Below are positions 24,047 through 35,413 of a stretch of 64,000 nucleotides of DNA, in pieces. The translations under genes were made by a program, and so were the position numbers. Numbering within the stretch: position 1 is the stretch's first letter; each line of letters starts with the position of its first letter. This DNA comes from Tetrastigma voinierianum (lineage: Eukaryota > Streptophyta > Magnoliopsida > Vitales > Vitaceae): the NCBI GenBank assembly GCA_016808115.1, contig JAEQBH010001514.1:1-64000 (forward strand), read 5' to 3'. The notes beneath the pieces were generated by a model. The model had not been told where the DNA came from. It did no database searches and saw only the letters and a program-made list of their open reading frames with translations.

Positions 24047-24703
24047 TGATCGGGTTTAAAATAATAGGCGAGCAGGCCTAGAACACGAGCCCAAATGTCA
24101 GACTTAAGAGGAGATTAAGGAGCAAGCCTAGTACCAGTGCTCGGCCCTTGATGATATCCCCTAAACATGGACCCAAAATGAGGGCCCAATTCACCCCTTC
24201 AAAAGGCTAGTTATATAATCAACCTAAAGAATCCGTATTAAAAGAAAATACTCAATTTCCACCAATTAGGGAAGTAGGATATTTTCTAATAATTGTCCAT
24301 CAATTATCCCTTATTAATCGGTTAACAATAAGGAAAGAAAATCCCTCACCCAATGAGAGAAATATCGTATCATCATCCAACAGGAAAGGTATCATTCTGT
24401 ATCATCATCCAACATGAAAGGTATCATTCTATATCATCATCCAACTAGGAAAGTTATCATAATCACTCATTATAAATACCGTGCCACCCCTATCAATAAA
24501 GCAGACGTATAAAAATTCATTCCTTAAGCACCGATCTTCTCTCCCACCGAAAGAACCCGACTTAGCATCTGGAGGCAACTTAGTGATCCCGCCGATCCTT
24601 CCTTGTTTCTTATTTTTGCAGAGCAGCCCGACATCCAGAGATAGCGGATCGGCCTCACAATTCCAACAAGCTTAGCCCAGTTCCGGTTGAAAAAGCATTA
24701 CCA
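24047..24703 (+). mobile_element. 5' LTR of the Tat element
   Basis: Begins TGATCGGGTTTAAAA and ends CATTACCA. It pairs with 50181-50802 along its whole length (shared AATATCGTATCATCATCCAA, CACTCATTATAAATAC-type TATA region and TTTCTTATTTTTGCAGAG). A TATAAATA box lies at 24471-24478, with three copies of an about 33-bp repeat just upstream at 24366-24455. Confidence 0.9.
24366..24478 (+). promoter_or_regulatory. LTR promoter: triplicated 33-bp repeat and TATA box
   Basis: The unit TATCATCATCCAAC occurs three times at about 33-bp spacing (24367, 24400 and 24433), then TATAAATA starts at 24471. The 3' LTR has only two copies of the unit before its TATA box at 50572. Tandem upstream repeats of this kind act as enhancers in some plant LTRs; here that role is inferred. 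Confidence 0.6.
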
Positions 24704-24705
24704 AT

Positions 24706-24715
24706 TTGGCGCCGG
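24706..24715 (+). other. Primer binding site of the Tat element
   Basis: TTGGCGCCGG starts two bases after the LTR end. TGGCGCC-type sites are the usual tRNA primer sites of Tat and Athila elements. Confidence 0.8.
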
Positions 24716-24718
24716 TCA

Positions 24719-24984
24719 GTGGAACGTACGCTTTTGCCAAATAAACCGGAGCATCTTAGTGGATCGATAGTATCGACTCGGAACACAAGCAGGAGCCACG
24801 CCAATCCCCCAAGGATGCAAGACCAGCAAGGCGACATAGATAACCGACCTCTCGGAGGCACACTAGAAACTCTGCATGCCAGTACCGACGAGATAGAGGC
24901 GCTCCATCTCACCAACCAACGTCTGTTGAGAGAGTTGTAGCAACTCACCAGGCAAATGCAACACCCGCAAGAGGCGCGACAGGA
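24719..24984 (+). pseudogene. Tat gag N-terminal fragment
   Basis: A 73-codon open stretch (24719-24940) directly after the primer site is rich in polar residues and ends in ALHLTNQRLLREL, a short coiled-coil-like segment seen near the start of Tat Gag proteins. The remaining gag is gone: an LTR fragment takes over at about 24985, and sequence resumes only in the protease at 26280. Identification rests mainly on position. Confidence 0.55.
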
Positions 24985-26270
24985 TTCTTAGGCTAATTAA
25001 AAGTGTTTGAGGAGTTGTTTGGAGGGATTCCATGTTAGTTTTTGATGAAGGATGGAATAGAAGAGAATTATGGAAGAAAAGTGAATGAAAAATGGTGAAT
25101 TCTCGCCTACTGGCAGACCGCAGCCTTCGCATCGGTACTGAAATCAGGTGGCACCTGCATCACCGATGCAGAGGCAAATGGCACCAGAATATCCAGTGCG
25201 GTACCTATCACTCTAGAACCGGTTTGGTACCGGTACCAAACAGAGTGGTATTGGTACCACTAGTTCCTACAACCCCGGTTTTTGGTATTTTTGCATAGTT
25301 AAGCTATATTTCGCATACCGGGAGCATAGATAAGGAAGAAATTAAGTGACAAATGTACCGTACTCGTCGCCTGTCGCCCTGAGTTCAAAGCCCGCGCCCC
25401 ACACAAGATAGGAAGTTTCAATACATATAATCGTAGGAATGCCCAAGACTAGGCATAAACGACATGGCACTTCGCTACATGGGCAACACGCTTTTGTTTA
25501 GTACTTAAAGACCCGACAGTGCTACGACACTCCCGCTCGCTTCGACACTCCCGTCGTGCTACTAAGACTCGGGAAGATCGTATAGTATCTTCGGTACTTA
25601 TTAGCCGTGGTCTCACTAATTTATTATTACTGGCCTGTGTATTCCCATAGTTATATGTTAATAACCCGAATGAGGAATACAAACAAGTGTGTATCAAGCT
25701 CGATTCAGAGTACCTACGTACTTCGAATAAGAATAAGCTCTGTAACTCCTACGGAGATCTGAATAAGCATAAAGTTGCTATAAGTACAAGTATGAGTCAT
25801 ATGAGATCCAAAAGCATGTCTCGTTAGGAAGCATAAGTAATTGTATAAGTTCCTTATATGAATGCATGCAAATTCTGATATTTATTATTGTTATACGCTT
25901 ACTATAACTGTGTATATGCATATTACCTATGTTTCCCACTAAGCGTAAAGCTTAGCACGTGTTTTTAATCCGTGTAGGTACAGAAGAAGGAGATAGTGAT
26001 CTTCCGCATTCTCACGTACGCACACTAGTAGGGGCTCATCACCTGTGAGGTTTCGGCTCGATCGCAAATGTAAATGTAAAATGTAGTTTCGTATATGTAA
26101 ATCTTAATTGTGACTGTATGTATGTGACATCAGAAATAATTAATTATGGTAGTTTTATTTTGTATTTTTGTATATGATATGTTGATACAGTTATAAGACT
26201 TGGACATACCAACGTCTGATAAAGTAGGTAAAGAGTCCCAGTCTAGTCTCTCGCGCCTCCGAGCGTGACA
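24985..26270 (+). mobile_element. 5'-truncated gypsy LTR inserted in (and replacing) Tat gag
   Basis: Matches the right part of the solo LTR at 44394-48222 in order: palindromic GTACCGGTAC stretch, GGTACTTACTAG-like block, AATAAGT repeats, TTAGCACG-GTTTTTAATCCG, and the end GGTAAAGAGTCCCAG. It ends CGTGACA at 26270. The left end lacks the TGTAACACCCC start and no target duplication is found, so the insertion was followed by a deletion that also removed most of gag. Only about three units of the pentanucleotide-rich minisatellite of the longer LTR are present. Confidence 0.75.
25222..25241. repeat. Perfect 20-bp palindrome in LTR
   Basis: GTTTGGTACCGGTACCAAAC is its own reverse complement. 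A related palindromic GTACCGGTAC lies at about 45282 in the homologous LTR. Confidence 0.95.
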
Positions 26271-26279
26271 ACAAGCTAC

Positions 26280-27303
26280 AACAACAGTAAGATTTCTCAT
26301 AGTAGATGCCCCATCGGCCTACAACATGTTACTAGGTAGGCCTCAATACTCATGCGGCTTACTCCGCCTATCACATGGTTATCAAATTTCCAACTCTAAA
26401 TGAAGTAGGAATGGTCCGAGGAAACCAACAAGACAGCCGAGTGTTATCAAATTTTCACGAAGTAAAAACGGTCGACAACATCTATATGGACAAGCTCGAC
26501 ATGCGAGACGAGGTGTTAATTCTACTTGCGCCCTCGTGAAGAACTAGAGCTTGTATAGCTTAGCCACCAGCCGTAACACCCGCCTACATAGGGATCTGGG
26601 TTAGTCGAAGACATCAAAGCCCTCTCATCCGTTTTCTAAAGCAGAACATAGAGATATTCGTCTAGAAACGGGGAAGACATGGGCGGAATTGACTCGGCAG
26701 TGATCTCCCACAGACTGAACGTCAGTCCATCCTTTAAACCGGTCAAGTAAAAGAGAAGGAGTTTTGCCCCAAAAAGACAGAAGACGATTAATGAAGAGGT
26801 CGGTAAGCTCCTCCAAGCAAATGCAATCAGAGAGGTAGAATATCCTGAGTGGTTAGCCAACGTTGTTCTCGTCAAAAAAGCAAACGGCAAGTGGCGACTT
26901 TGCATCGATTTCACATATATCAACAGGGCCTGCCCAAAAGATAGCTTCCCTCTCCCTCGGATTGACCTTATAGTGGACTCCACAAATGCGGCCATGAACT
27001 CCTCGCTACGGACGCCTTTATCCGCTACAATCGTAGAGCATCATTACTAGGCAAGAAACCCATCAAGTTATCGAGTGATGCCCTTCGGACTGAAGAACAC
27101 AGGAGCCACCTACCAAAGGTTGGTGAACAAGATGTTCCAAAAGAAAATTGGAGCATCTATGGAGGTATATATAAATGACATGTTGGTAAAATCAGTAAAG
27201 GCCGAGCTCCACATAAACCACTTAGTAGAGGTCAAGTCCCGTAGCTACACATGAAGTTAAACCCACCTAAATGCGTCTTCGCAGCCCCGCCGGCTTCCTT
27301 GGT
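26280..27303 (+). pseudogene. Tat protease end and reverse transcriptase, part 1
   Basis: The start reads FLIVDAPSAYNMLLGRPQYS (26291-26350), the conserved end of the Tat protease region. Reverse transcriptase follows: EVEYPEWLANVVLVKKANGK (about 26832-26890), WRLCIDFTYINRACPKD, YRVMPFGLKNTGATYQRLVN (27068-27128) and VYINDMLVKS (27163-27195), a variant of the YVDD catalytic box with the second residue pair ND. Several shifts and stops are present. It is cut at 27303 within the segment KCVFAAPPAGFLGFIV by the chromovirus insertion and continues at 38565. Confidence 0.88.
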
Positions 27304-28499
27304 TTTATTGTGACACCCCAAAACCCGGGGTCCCATTGGACTACCGTCAACTCGCGAAACCCGTATGTCTCATATCATGAGACCCATACATGTGTAAATG
27401 GCCCACAGGGCCCATCATCATACTCGTCCATACCTGCCATAAGACCATACATTTCTATAGATCTAAGAGCATTACATCACTCCTAATACAAAACATATAT
27501 TAAAACCAGTCGCTCTAATATATACACAAAATAAGAATCATACACAAATCGCCCGCTTCATAATCCCGCCCCAAGGAGCGTCGTCTCGTCTCGTACCGTC
27601 CCGCACCGAAAGGGGGTCCCACGATGGGGTGAGCTAACGCCCAGTAGAGATAAATCCTATAAGGGCTATTTCCCACCTAGGTACACATGCAAATGATCAT
27701 TTCACAGTCAAACCCACAACCAATCCGTGCATACATGTTATCCTATCATGGAAAAATCTACATGCATGTATGAGACGACACTGTACATGGCCCAAGTACG
27801 GTCAACCTCCGACCCACCACCTAACGCAAGTGCCAATGTGGGAAATCAGTATTGAGTCAATTCCGACTCCTATCTCACAACTCGCAGTCTATATGATATT
27901 TATTTAATCGTTTCGTGTCTTTTCGGGCAACAGAACTTTTCGGGGTCTCACCGCGGGTCTCTTACACCCTCCGACATTTTTCTAAGCCACTCTGGATACG
28001 CTCGTTCCAACTGTGTTTTCTGTGTTTTTCACCCGAGGGGGTATCTATCCTACTTGCCACGCCCGACACATTTTATTTTCCATTTTGCTAACACTATGAA
28101 CCCAATTTCACTTCGTCCCATTCCTGCTTCCACATGATTCACCAAATGCAAGGCCAAATCGCACTATACACACTCCTGTAATGTGGTGTTACCGCACACC
28201 AATGCCATGCCACTACACTCAAACCCATGACCAATGTATGAAAACCTCTACATGGACACTTTACAATTTACACTATGTGTGTGCTATGAATACTCATGTC
28301 TAATGCACACAACATTTCATATATTTAACATACATGCAACATGTTAACATTCCATATATTCAAATCCAAGACATCACATAAGCATGGTAATTCAACCGCA
28401 TTAGTTCCGGTAAAATTCTCGCATGGCATTCATTCAAGTAATAATAGTCAACTTTGATTTTCTAGCCTTAAAACTCGAAAAACAACAAAGACATCCAAA

Positions 28500-29580
28500 A
28501 ACATGCAATAACCATATTAGTTCCAAAATTCTGCATGTTAATATTCACAATTTCGCATGTTATTCATCGCTTATCGGGCCCATGAAAATTTACATGTTAA
28601 CATTCACAATTCAATTAATATTCACAATTCCGTACATGTTATCTCATCACCATCGGCCTGTGAAAAATTTACGTTAATCATGCATGAAAGCTCCATAAAA
28701 TTCCTCGCATGTTTTTCATGCATACAAAAATACACCAAACTAAGTTTTTCTTCAAGATAAAAACCTAGGAACATTCTCGCATGTTAGTCATGCATACAAG
28801 GATACACCAACCGAAGCTTTTGATCTAAAACCTAAAACATTCCGAAGATGTTAGTCATAAAGGAAAGCCCATAAATTCATCATGTTTTTCATGCATACAA
28901 TAATACACAAACCGAAGCCTTCAGTATAAAAACCTAGAACATTCTCGCATGTTAGCCACATACAAGGATACATCAAACTCGAACTTTGATCTAATAACCC
29001 AAAACATTCTCGCATCTTAGTCATGCATGAAAGCCCGTAAAATTCTGCATGTTTTTCTATGCATACAATACTACACCGCATCAGTTTCTTCAGTCTAAAA
29101 ACTAAGAGCATTCCGCATGTTGGTCATGCATTAAAGGATACACAAAACTCAGTTTTCGATCTAAACACCCAAAACATTCTCCGCATGGTCGCAAATTCTG
29201 CATGTTTTTCATATCCATACAATACTACACCGCATTGAGTTTTCCGCCTAAAACCTAGAACATTCCGCATGTCGGGTCATGCATGAAAGGATACACAAAA
29301 ATGAGTTTTTCTTTGATCTAAAACACCCAAAACATTCGCATGGAAGCCTTAAATTTCTCGCATGTTTTTCATTCATAAAATAATACACCTGCATTGAGCT
29401 TTCAGTCTAAAAAAAAAAAAACCTAGAACATTCTCGCATGTTGGTCACGCATGAAAGGATACACAAAACTCGAAGTTTTCTTGATCTAAACATCCAAAAC
29501 ATTCTCGCGATGGAAGCCTTAAATTTCTCGCATGTTTTCTCATTCATAAAATAATACACTGGGGACATGTGATGTGCATC
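28500..29580. repeat. Tandem array in chromovirus LTR (left)
   Basis: Segments around GCATGTTAGTCATGCAT, GATACACCAA and TTTGATCTAAAAACC alternate with CATGTTTTTCATGCATACAA and TTCAGTCTAAAAACC. A double unit of about 170-190 bp recurs some five times. The same array is in the right LTR at about 36640-37660. Confidence 0.75.
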
Positions 29581-29876
29581 ACAATTTTCAACAACCCGTA
29601 AAATTCAGCAAGTACAACATCAAAAATCTGGTCTTAAACCCGTAAAATTCAGTGCATGGACAACATCACAAATTCAAATTTTAAACTCAGAGGATTCAAG
29701 ATGGACAACATCACAATTCCAAAGATGTTCATTCAAACAATCACATAGAAAACTCAATCATATGCCATTTCCATGGCCCCAAACAAGGAAATAACCAAAG
29801 AGGAAAGATCCTCACCTCTCAAGTGTGTAGGATCAGTTCTCGATCCACCCAAATTCAGTCAAACGGAGGAAAAAAC

Positions 29877-29965
29877 TTCCTCCTCCCTTTCTCCTTCTTT
29901 CTTACTTGTTCTTCTCTTCCTTTCTCTTTCTTTCTTTCTTTCTTTCTCTTTCTTTCTTCTCTTTC
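29877..29965. repeat. Pyrimidine-rich microsatellite (TTTC/CT)
   Basis: Irregular TTTC and CT repeats, with a counterpart at 37975-38080 in the other LTR. Serine- and phenylalanine-rich frames across them are artefacts. Confidence 0.85.
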
Positions 29966-30436
29966 TACGAACGTTCACATCTCTCCCTCAAAACTACCAA
30001 GTTGGTCTGACCTAGGGAGCCCACCTAACATCCATTTGTCTGACACCTGGTCAACCTAAGACCAAGTGTCTCCATGCCACAACTTCAACCACTTCATGCT
30101 CATGCATGAGGGTGGCTCGACATTTGGCTCCCACCCAACTCATGCAATCCTAGTGGCATGCTTGGCCTATCCATGTGCCAAGTGTTCCCATGCAGCGCCT
30201 GGTCATTAAGACCCCATGATCAGTCCGCTCGCCTCAGTAACACAAACCCGACAGCCTCTAATCTCACGCAGTCATTTATTCACTGCCAACTAGATTCATT
30301 ACGATTCTAACTACGCGATCCGCTTCACATCCGAGGTCTAGAGAAAGATCTAGGGTTTTGTTTGTACCGTTCCGAGTAAGAATTACCGATTCGCTCATTT
30401 TCAGAAGAAATTTTTTTTTTTTTCCCGGGTTTCACA

Positions 30437-30453
30437 TTCTCCCCCCCTTAAAA
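30437..30453 (-). other. Polypurine tract of the chromovirus
   Basis: On the minus strand the sequence CTTTTAAGGGGGGAGAA directly precedes the LTR start TGTGAAACCC. Confidence 0.85.
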
Positions 30454-30995
30454 GAATTTCGTCCCGAAATTCCCGCATACATACAAACAATCAACCACAT
30501 GCATATGCAACAATCATTTAAAACATTAATGACTAGAAAACGCACTCCTTCCCCCTCAAACAAGAAGGGATAGCTGCGCTGCATCTGTCCCTGCTTCCCC
30601 ATGTCGCCTCCTCGACTCCTGCGTCGCCATAACACCTTCACAAGTCTCACGCCTTCCACGCAAAACCCGCTCCTGGCCATCCATGATACGTGACCGGTCC
30701 CTCCTCGAAGGTCCCATCAGCATCAACAACAAGCTCTCCCCAATCCACTATATGACTTGGATCTGGAGTGTACTTCCGGAGCATAGAGACGTGAAACACC
30801 TCATGAACGCTTGACAAACTCGGTGGCAACGCCAACCGATACGCAACCGCGCCCACCCTCTCGAGTACCTCGAAGGGTCCACGTACCTCTACGACAACTT
30901 CCTCGTTCTTCCGACCGATCACTCCCTCTCTTAGGCATCACCTTCAAGAAGACATGATCACCCACCCGAACTCTAGAGGTCGCCGTCGACACGCG
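30454..30995 (-). pseudogene. Chromovirus integrase C-terminus and chromodomain
   Basis: The minus strand reads VGDHVFLKVMP at about 30966, then GPFEVLERVGAVAYRLALPP, SSVHEVFHVSMLRKY and DWGELVVD (30700-30880), the GPY/F module of chromovirus integrase. A shifted frame at 30540-30650 continues VRLVKVLWRRR and YPFLFE, matching the end of a Tekay-type chromodomain, which in related elements directs integration to heterochromatin. At least two shifts separate the modules. Confidence 0.88.
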
Positions 30996-31810
30996 TAACT
31001 CTTTGGCTCGCCTCCGAAGCGCAAGGAGACGCCCGGATCATACCCACCTCTTCAGGTGTCTCTAATCAAATCCGACCGTTGATGGAACTCTCCCACCTCC
31101 GTCCAACATATCTGATCGACATGGCCTCCCATGAGAGAGCGCCTCATAAGGTGCCATCCGAATACTCGGCTGATAGCCGTTATTGTAGGCGTAACCTACC
31201 AAGGGCAAGTGCTCCTCCCAACTACCTCAGATCCAGGACGCATGCTCGTGAGTACGTCCTCTAAAATCAATAGTCCGCTCCGACGACATCCGCTCCGAGG
31301 ATGAAAAGCGGTACTCATCGAAAGTCGCTAGCCCCCATGGTGGCCTTCCTCGAAACTCTTCCATAACTGAGCCGCAAACCGAGGATCCCGATCCGATACT
31401 ATGGAGACTAGAACTCCATGCAACCGTACTATCTCCCGTATATACAACCTGCAGAATTCCTCCAATGTGAAGGTCATCCAGACGGCGTAAAATGCCGACT
31501 TGGTGAGCCTGGCCCCACTATAACCCATATCAGATCATACTGATGTCCGCGGGCAAGTGAGTCACAAAGTCCATCGCGGCGCCCCACTTCCACTCCGCCA
31601 TCTCCAATGCATCGAGAAGCCACCGCCTCTCGTGCTCACCGACTACCGCGCGAGACAATCGTCGACAAATCTCAACATGCCTTCTCTTCATCCCGGGCTC
31701 CAAAGAATACCGGCGACGAAGGTCATGATACATCTTCGTGCCACCTGGATGCACAACGAACCTGGAGCAATGGAACTCCCTCGGCGGTCTCCTCCTCAAA
31801 TCCATCGACC
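30996..31810 (-). pseudogene. Chromovirus integrase core
   Basis: Minus-strand frames give GGTKMYHDLRRRYSLEPGMK and VEICRRLSRAVVGEHE (about 31660-31760), a decayed zinc-binding domain; EWKWGAAMDFVTHLPA near 31560 (first catalytic Asp); and LTKSAFYAVWMTFTLEEFC, YIREIVRLHGVLVSIVSDRD and PRFAAQLWKSF at 31340-31510 (second catalytic Asp in SDRD). The glutamate segment lies in the shifted region below 31330. The enzyme would insert element DNA into the chromosome. Confidence 0.88.
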
Positions 31811-33300
31811 GGGGACCACAAATCTGCCCCCATACCGAAGACTACCATCTATGTGGATGGCCCACCTTCATTACCGTGACTGACTCGTATTCTACTCTCA
31901 TGGATACTTGGGTCCCGCCCCGCACTGGACTCTATCACTGCCAAGAGACGGGCGTAGCCATCATACATCCTGCGGTACCGAGCCCGCCATCGCATCAGTA
32001 CGCTTCCAACCGCCCCAATCGGCCTCGAGCATCTCGCTATTCCCCGGAAGCTATACTAGCCAAGACTCCCGTGCCTTCTGGGCTTAAGCGCATCGCTTCA
32101 CTACATTTGCCTTACCGGATGGTAATGCAAAGTGAAGTCGTATCTTCCAAAAACTCCATCCAATTCCACGCCGTCATGTCGAGGTCTCACGCGTGAAGAT
32201 GTATTCGCACTTTTATGGTCCGAAAACACTAACCGCCACTATAAGTAGTGACGCCAAATCTTCAGTATTTAAGACTACCAGCCTAACTCCATGTCATGCT
32301 GGGTAATTTCGCCAGATTCTTCAATCGGCCGAGAACCATAAGCCTGTCCTTCCCGACCGCACGTAACACACACCCTAGTCCGTCTCGAAGCATCACAAGA
32401 TCATGGTACTGTCCCTTTCTCGGACTATTAATAGGAGTCGGCAAGCTCTCCTCTTCACCCCGAACGCCGGTCATGAGTCATCCCTACTACAAACTCGAAT
32501 TCTCCTTCCGGTCAACGGTCATAAAGGCCAAGCAATGAGAAATCCTCTATAAACCTCCTGTAATACCCCGCCAATCCCAAGAAACTACGTATCTCGAAGA
32601 CTGACTTCGGTCTCTCCCAACTCATTACAGCCTCAACCTTCCCCGGGTCCACTGACACGCTCTTCGTCGCCACCACGTGGTCCCAAGAAACCCACCCCTC
32701 GCCAGCCAAAACTCGCACTTACCGAACTCGCATATAACTCGATGATCCTCAAAGTCAGAAGACGATTCTCAAGTGATCCTCATGCTCCACTCCGATCGGG
32801 AGCAGATCGTGATGTCATCAACAAATCACCACAAATTGATCTAAATAGGCTGGAAACACCCTATTCATGAGGTCCACAATGCCGCCGGCAGCATTCACTA
32901 ATCCAAAGGCATCACCGGCAAACTCAAAGTGCCCATACCGCGTCCCGAACGTCTTGTGGATGTCCATTCCTAATCCTCAATCGATGGTAAATCAGCTACG
33001 GCAGGTCTATCTCGAGTAGACTCGCGCCCTTCGCTGATCAAACAAGTCATCAATCCCCTGTGAATGGATACCGATTCTGATTGTAACTCGCTCAACTGGC
33101 TCCTGTAATCGATGGCATAGCCGAAGGGTCTTATCTCTTTCGCAAATGTAACCCGGAAAGACCCCATGGTGAAGTACTTCGGGTCTAGAAACCTCGTCAA
33201 GAACTCCTCGTATCCGGGACCTTGAGCTCCTGTAACTCAACCGGCGCCATCCTATGGAGTCATAGAAATAGGCGACGTCCCAGATGCAACTCAATGTGGA
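31811..33300 (-). pseudogene. Chromovirus reverse transcriptase and RNase H
   Basis: On the minus strand the fingers-palm region is spread over 32720-33300 with FAKEIRPFGYAIDYR at about 33120, YGHFEF near 32940, GLVNAAGGIVDLMNRVFPAY (about 32840-32915), LDQFVV and VDDITICSR (about 32800-32840, the YVDD box) and KCEFWLA near 32715. The thumb and connection follow: PGKVEAVMSWERPKSVFEIR and SFLGLAGYYRRFIEDFS (32520-32650). RNase H is expected at 31811-32500 and is recognisable only in fragments such as LVMLRDGLGCVL near 32390. Frames are broken repeatedly. Confidence 0.85.
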
Positions 33301-34960
33301 AGTCTACATCTCTCGATGGAGGTAATCCCGGTAGCTCGTCCGGTAAAACATCCTCGTACTCGCAAACCACCCGAGGTACTTACATCCCGTCTCACCTGTC
33401 CTCTGTGGTAAGGCTAGCTAGCCAACTCACAACCCGCCCGTGCCATCGTGAATCGTACATAGTATGGGGTAAGATCGCACCTATTCCCAAACACAACACA
33501 AGTGCAATCATTCGGGTGTGTAGGCGATAACTCTCATACGATCACAATCTATGACAACCCGATGTGTCAACAACTAGCCCATCCCGAGGATGACCTCGAA
33601 CTCTGACATGTCCATGACCCGAAGGTCCACCGTGAGTAGAATCCCGGAGATCTCTAACTCACATCCTCGACAGTATCCGATCAATTCTCGCCTTAGTCCC
33701 AGGAGAACTCACATGCAATGGCTCGTCTAAGGTCTCAACCTCTAAGCCTAATACTCACACAAGATGCAAGACAAAGGAATGCGATGCACTGAATAAATAA
33801 TAACACCCTGCTCTATAAGCCGAAAGAGTAGAAACGCATTCCGAATCACTCCGGGATCGATCCGTCGCTCTCGCCCAGGAGAACGCAAGACACGCCCGAG
33901 CCCCCAAGTCCTAGCCTCAGACACTCGCCCTCGACCCGACCCATACCTCCGCCCTTTGGCCTGTCCGTGAAACACTCGATGCTCGTGGTCGCACTTCAGA
34001 TCGACATACTGCTCTCGCCCATGCCGGGTAAGGAGGAACATATCGAGTCCGCTCATACTCCCACTCGATGATCGGACTGTGGTGTCCCCGTCCCGAAACC
34101 TCAGATCCGAGGACGCTCGCCATGTGTCCCTACCGATGGCAAAGTGGAAACATGCTCATCCTCCCACCGATCAGACCCGGACTGGCCTTGGCCCTCGAAG
34201 CATACGGCCCCGCCCCGAACCCTCGTGGAACGTGTCCTCCGCTTCTTCCCGAAAGCCCTCAAATAACCCGTCCCTCTTCTTATTACTTTAGCACCCAGAT
34301 CTCGATGCTACGAGCCATCTACCTTCTCGCTTCAATAATCATAATGCATTTAACCATCGAGTCCATATCTTGTAGGTTATGTCCTACAATCTTGCCCCGA
34401 TGGACAATCCCAACCCATCCGAACTTCCCGACCTTAGTCACAAAGGGTCACATAATCATCCCCAACGCGCCAACTCGTGAATCGCACGTACTCGGGCACA
34501 ACCATCGTCCCTCGTCTCGCCAAGGAACTCGGCTCGTGATGTCTAGCGTGGTTTAAAGTACTTCCCCATGAATAGTCTCACGCGAATCATCCCATGTCAT
34601 ACCTAAGTCCCCGGAAGTCGCGGACCCACTCCCACCATTCGACTCACCTCGCCGGAATGAAGCTAGCGTAATCCGAGTAGTATCCGAGGTGATCCCATAG
34701 CCCTAGAATCCTCTCAATAGCGATCGAACCAATGGTCGGCTACCATTCGTCCCTCCTCCCGTGAACGTCGGAGGATGGTGTGCCTGAACCTCCTGAGGTT
34801 ACCTGACCTCCTCGACCTCTACCGCATCGTGAAGCTGCGGCTATCGCGAAGACCCATGGCCTCTCTATGAAGGCTTGTCGATCAAAAACAGTGGTGGTCG
34901 ACTGATCACCCCGTGGACGACTCACGCCCGCCCTACTTGCCATCTACAAATACCGCAAGA
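33301..34960 (-). pseudogene. Chromovirus gag and protease region
   Basis: This minus-strand region lies between the primer site and reverse transcriptase, where gag and protease must be. It is heavily shifted. A likely Gag start is near 34943 (MASRAGVSRPRGDQS, followed by Gly/Arg-rich sequence). Near 34130-34160 MFPLCHR-stop-GHMA resembles a ruined zinc knuckle. I could not identify a clear protease active site. The plus-strand frames here are shadows. Confidence 0.6.
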
Positions 34961-35396
34961 AGTTTAGAATCATTTTCGTGTCCAACTGTTAGCACACATG
35001 CCGACCAATAATGTACTTAATATCCCGAACCATCCGTTTGTTTCCCAAACTCCTAAGGTTACGTTTTCTCAACCCTGTTCGTGATTTCCTATATATATCC
35101 TACCATGTATATAATTCACGAATTTTGCACACACACAATCATGGCCATACAATCAAAGCATAAACAAGAAAACACACAATGCATGTCAGTGATTCCATCC
35201 CGTCTCAGACTCCTAGGTAACCACCTACCTAGACCTTGATAACAACTATGATCCGATATCAATTTCCTCGAACACTAGGTAACTCTCTAACTCAAGCTCC
35301 AAATAACACCAAGCTATGGTCAGTCACGGATGCTCCTAAACATTAACAGCATGTCCTAAACCCATGCCCCACCAAGCCCTAGGTATTCGTATACCT
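34961..35396 (-). other. Chromovirus leader between primer site and gag
   Basis: Non-coding element sequence between the Gag start and the primer binding site. No gene is seen. Confidence 0.6.
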
Positions 35397-35410
35397 AAGC
35401 TCTGATACCA
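35397..35410 (-). other. Primer binding site of the chromovirus (initiator Met tRNA)
   Basis: Read on the minus strand, TGGTATCAGAGCTT lies three bases after the LTR end TGTCACA. It is the standard site complementary to the 3' end of the initiator methionine tRNA. Confidence 0.95.
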
Positions 35411-35413
35411 AGC

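Larger units (their letters stand above)
27309..30436 (-). mobile_element. 3' LTR of the chromovirus (left copy)
   Basis: Starts TGTGACACCCCAAAACCCG and ends GGGTTTCACA. It pairs with 35414-38559 in full. It contains a degenerate tandem array (about 28500-29580), a CT-rich tract at about 29877-29965 and a T13 run near the right end. Small indels between the two LTRs are frequent. Confidence 0.93.

Noticed and set aside
33222..33530. 102-codon plus-strand frame
   Set aside because: Antisense shadow of the chromovirus reverse transcriptase and protease region.
34068..34556. 162-codon plus-strand frame in the chromovirus
   Set aside because: It lies opposite the gag-protease region and has no domain; a shadow frame.
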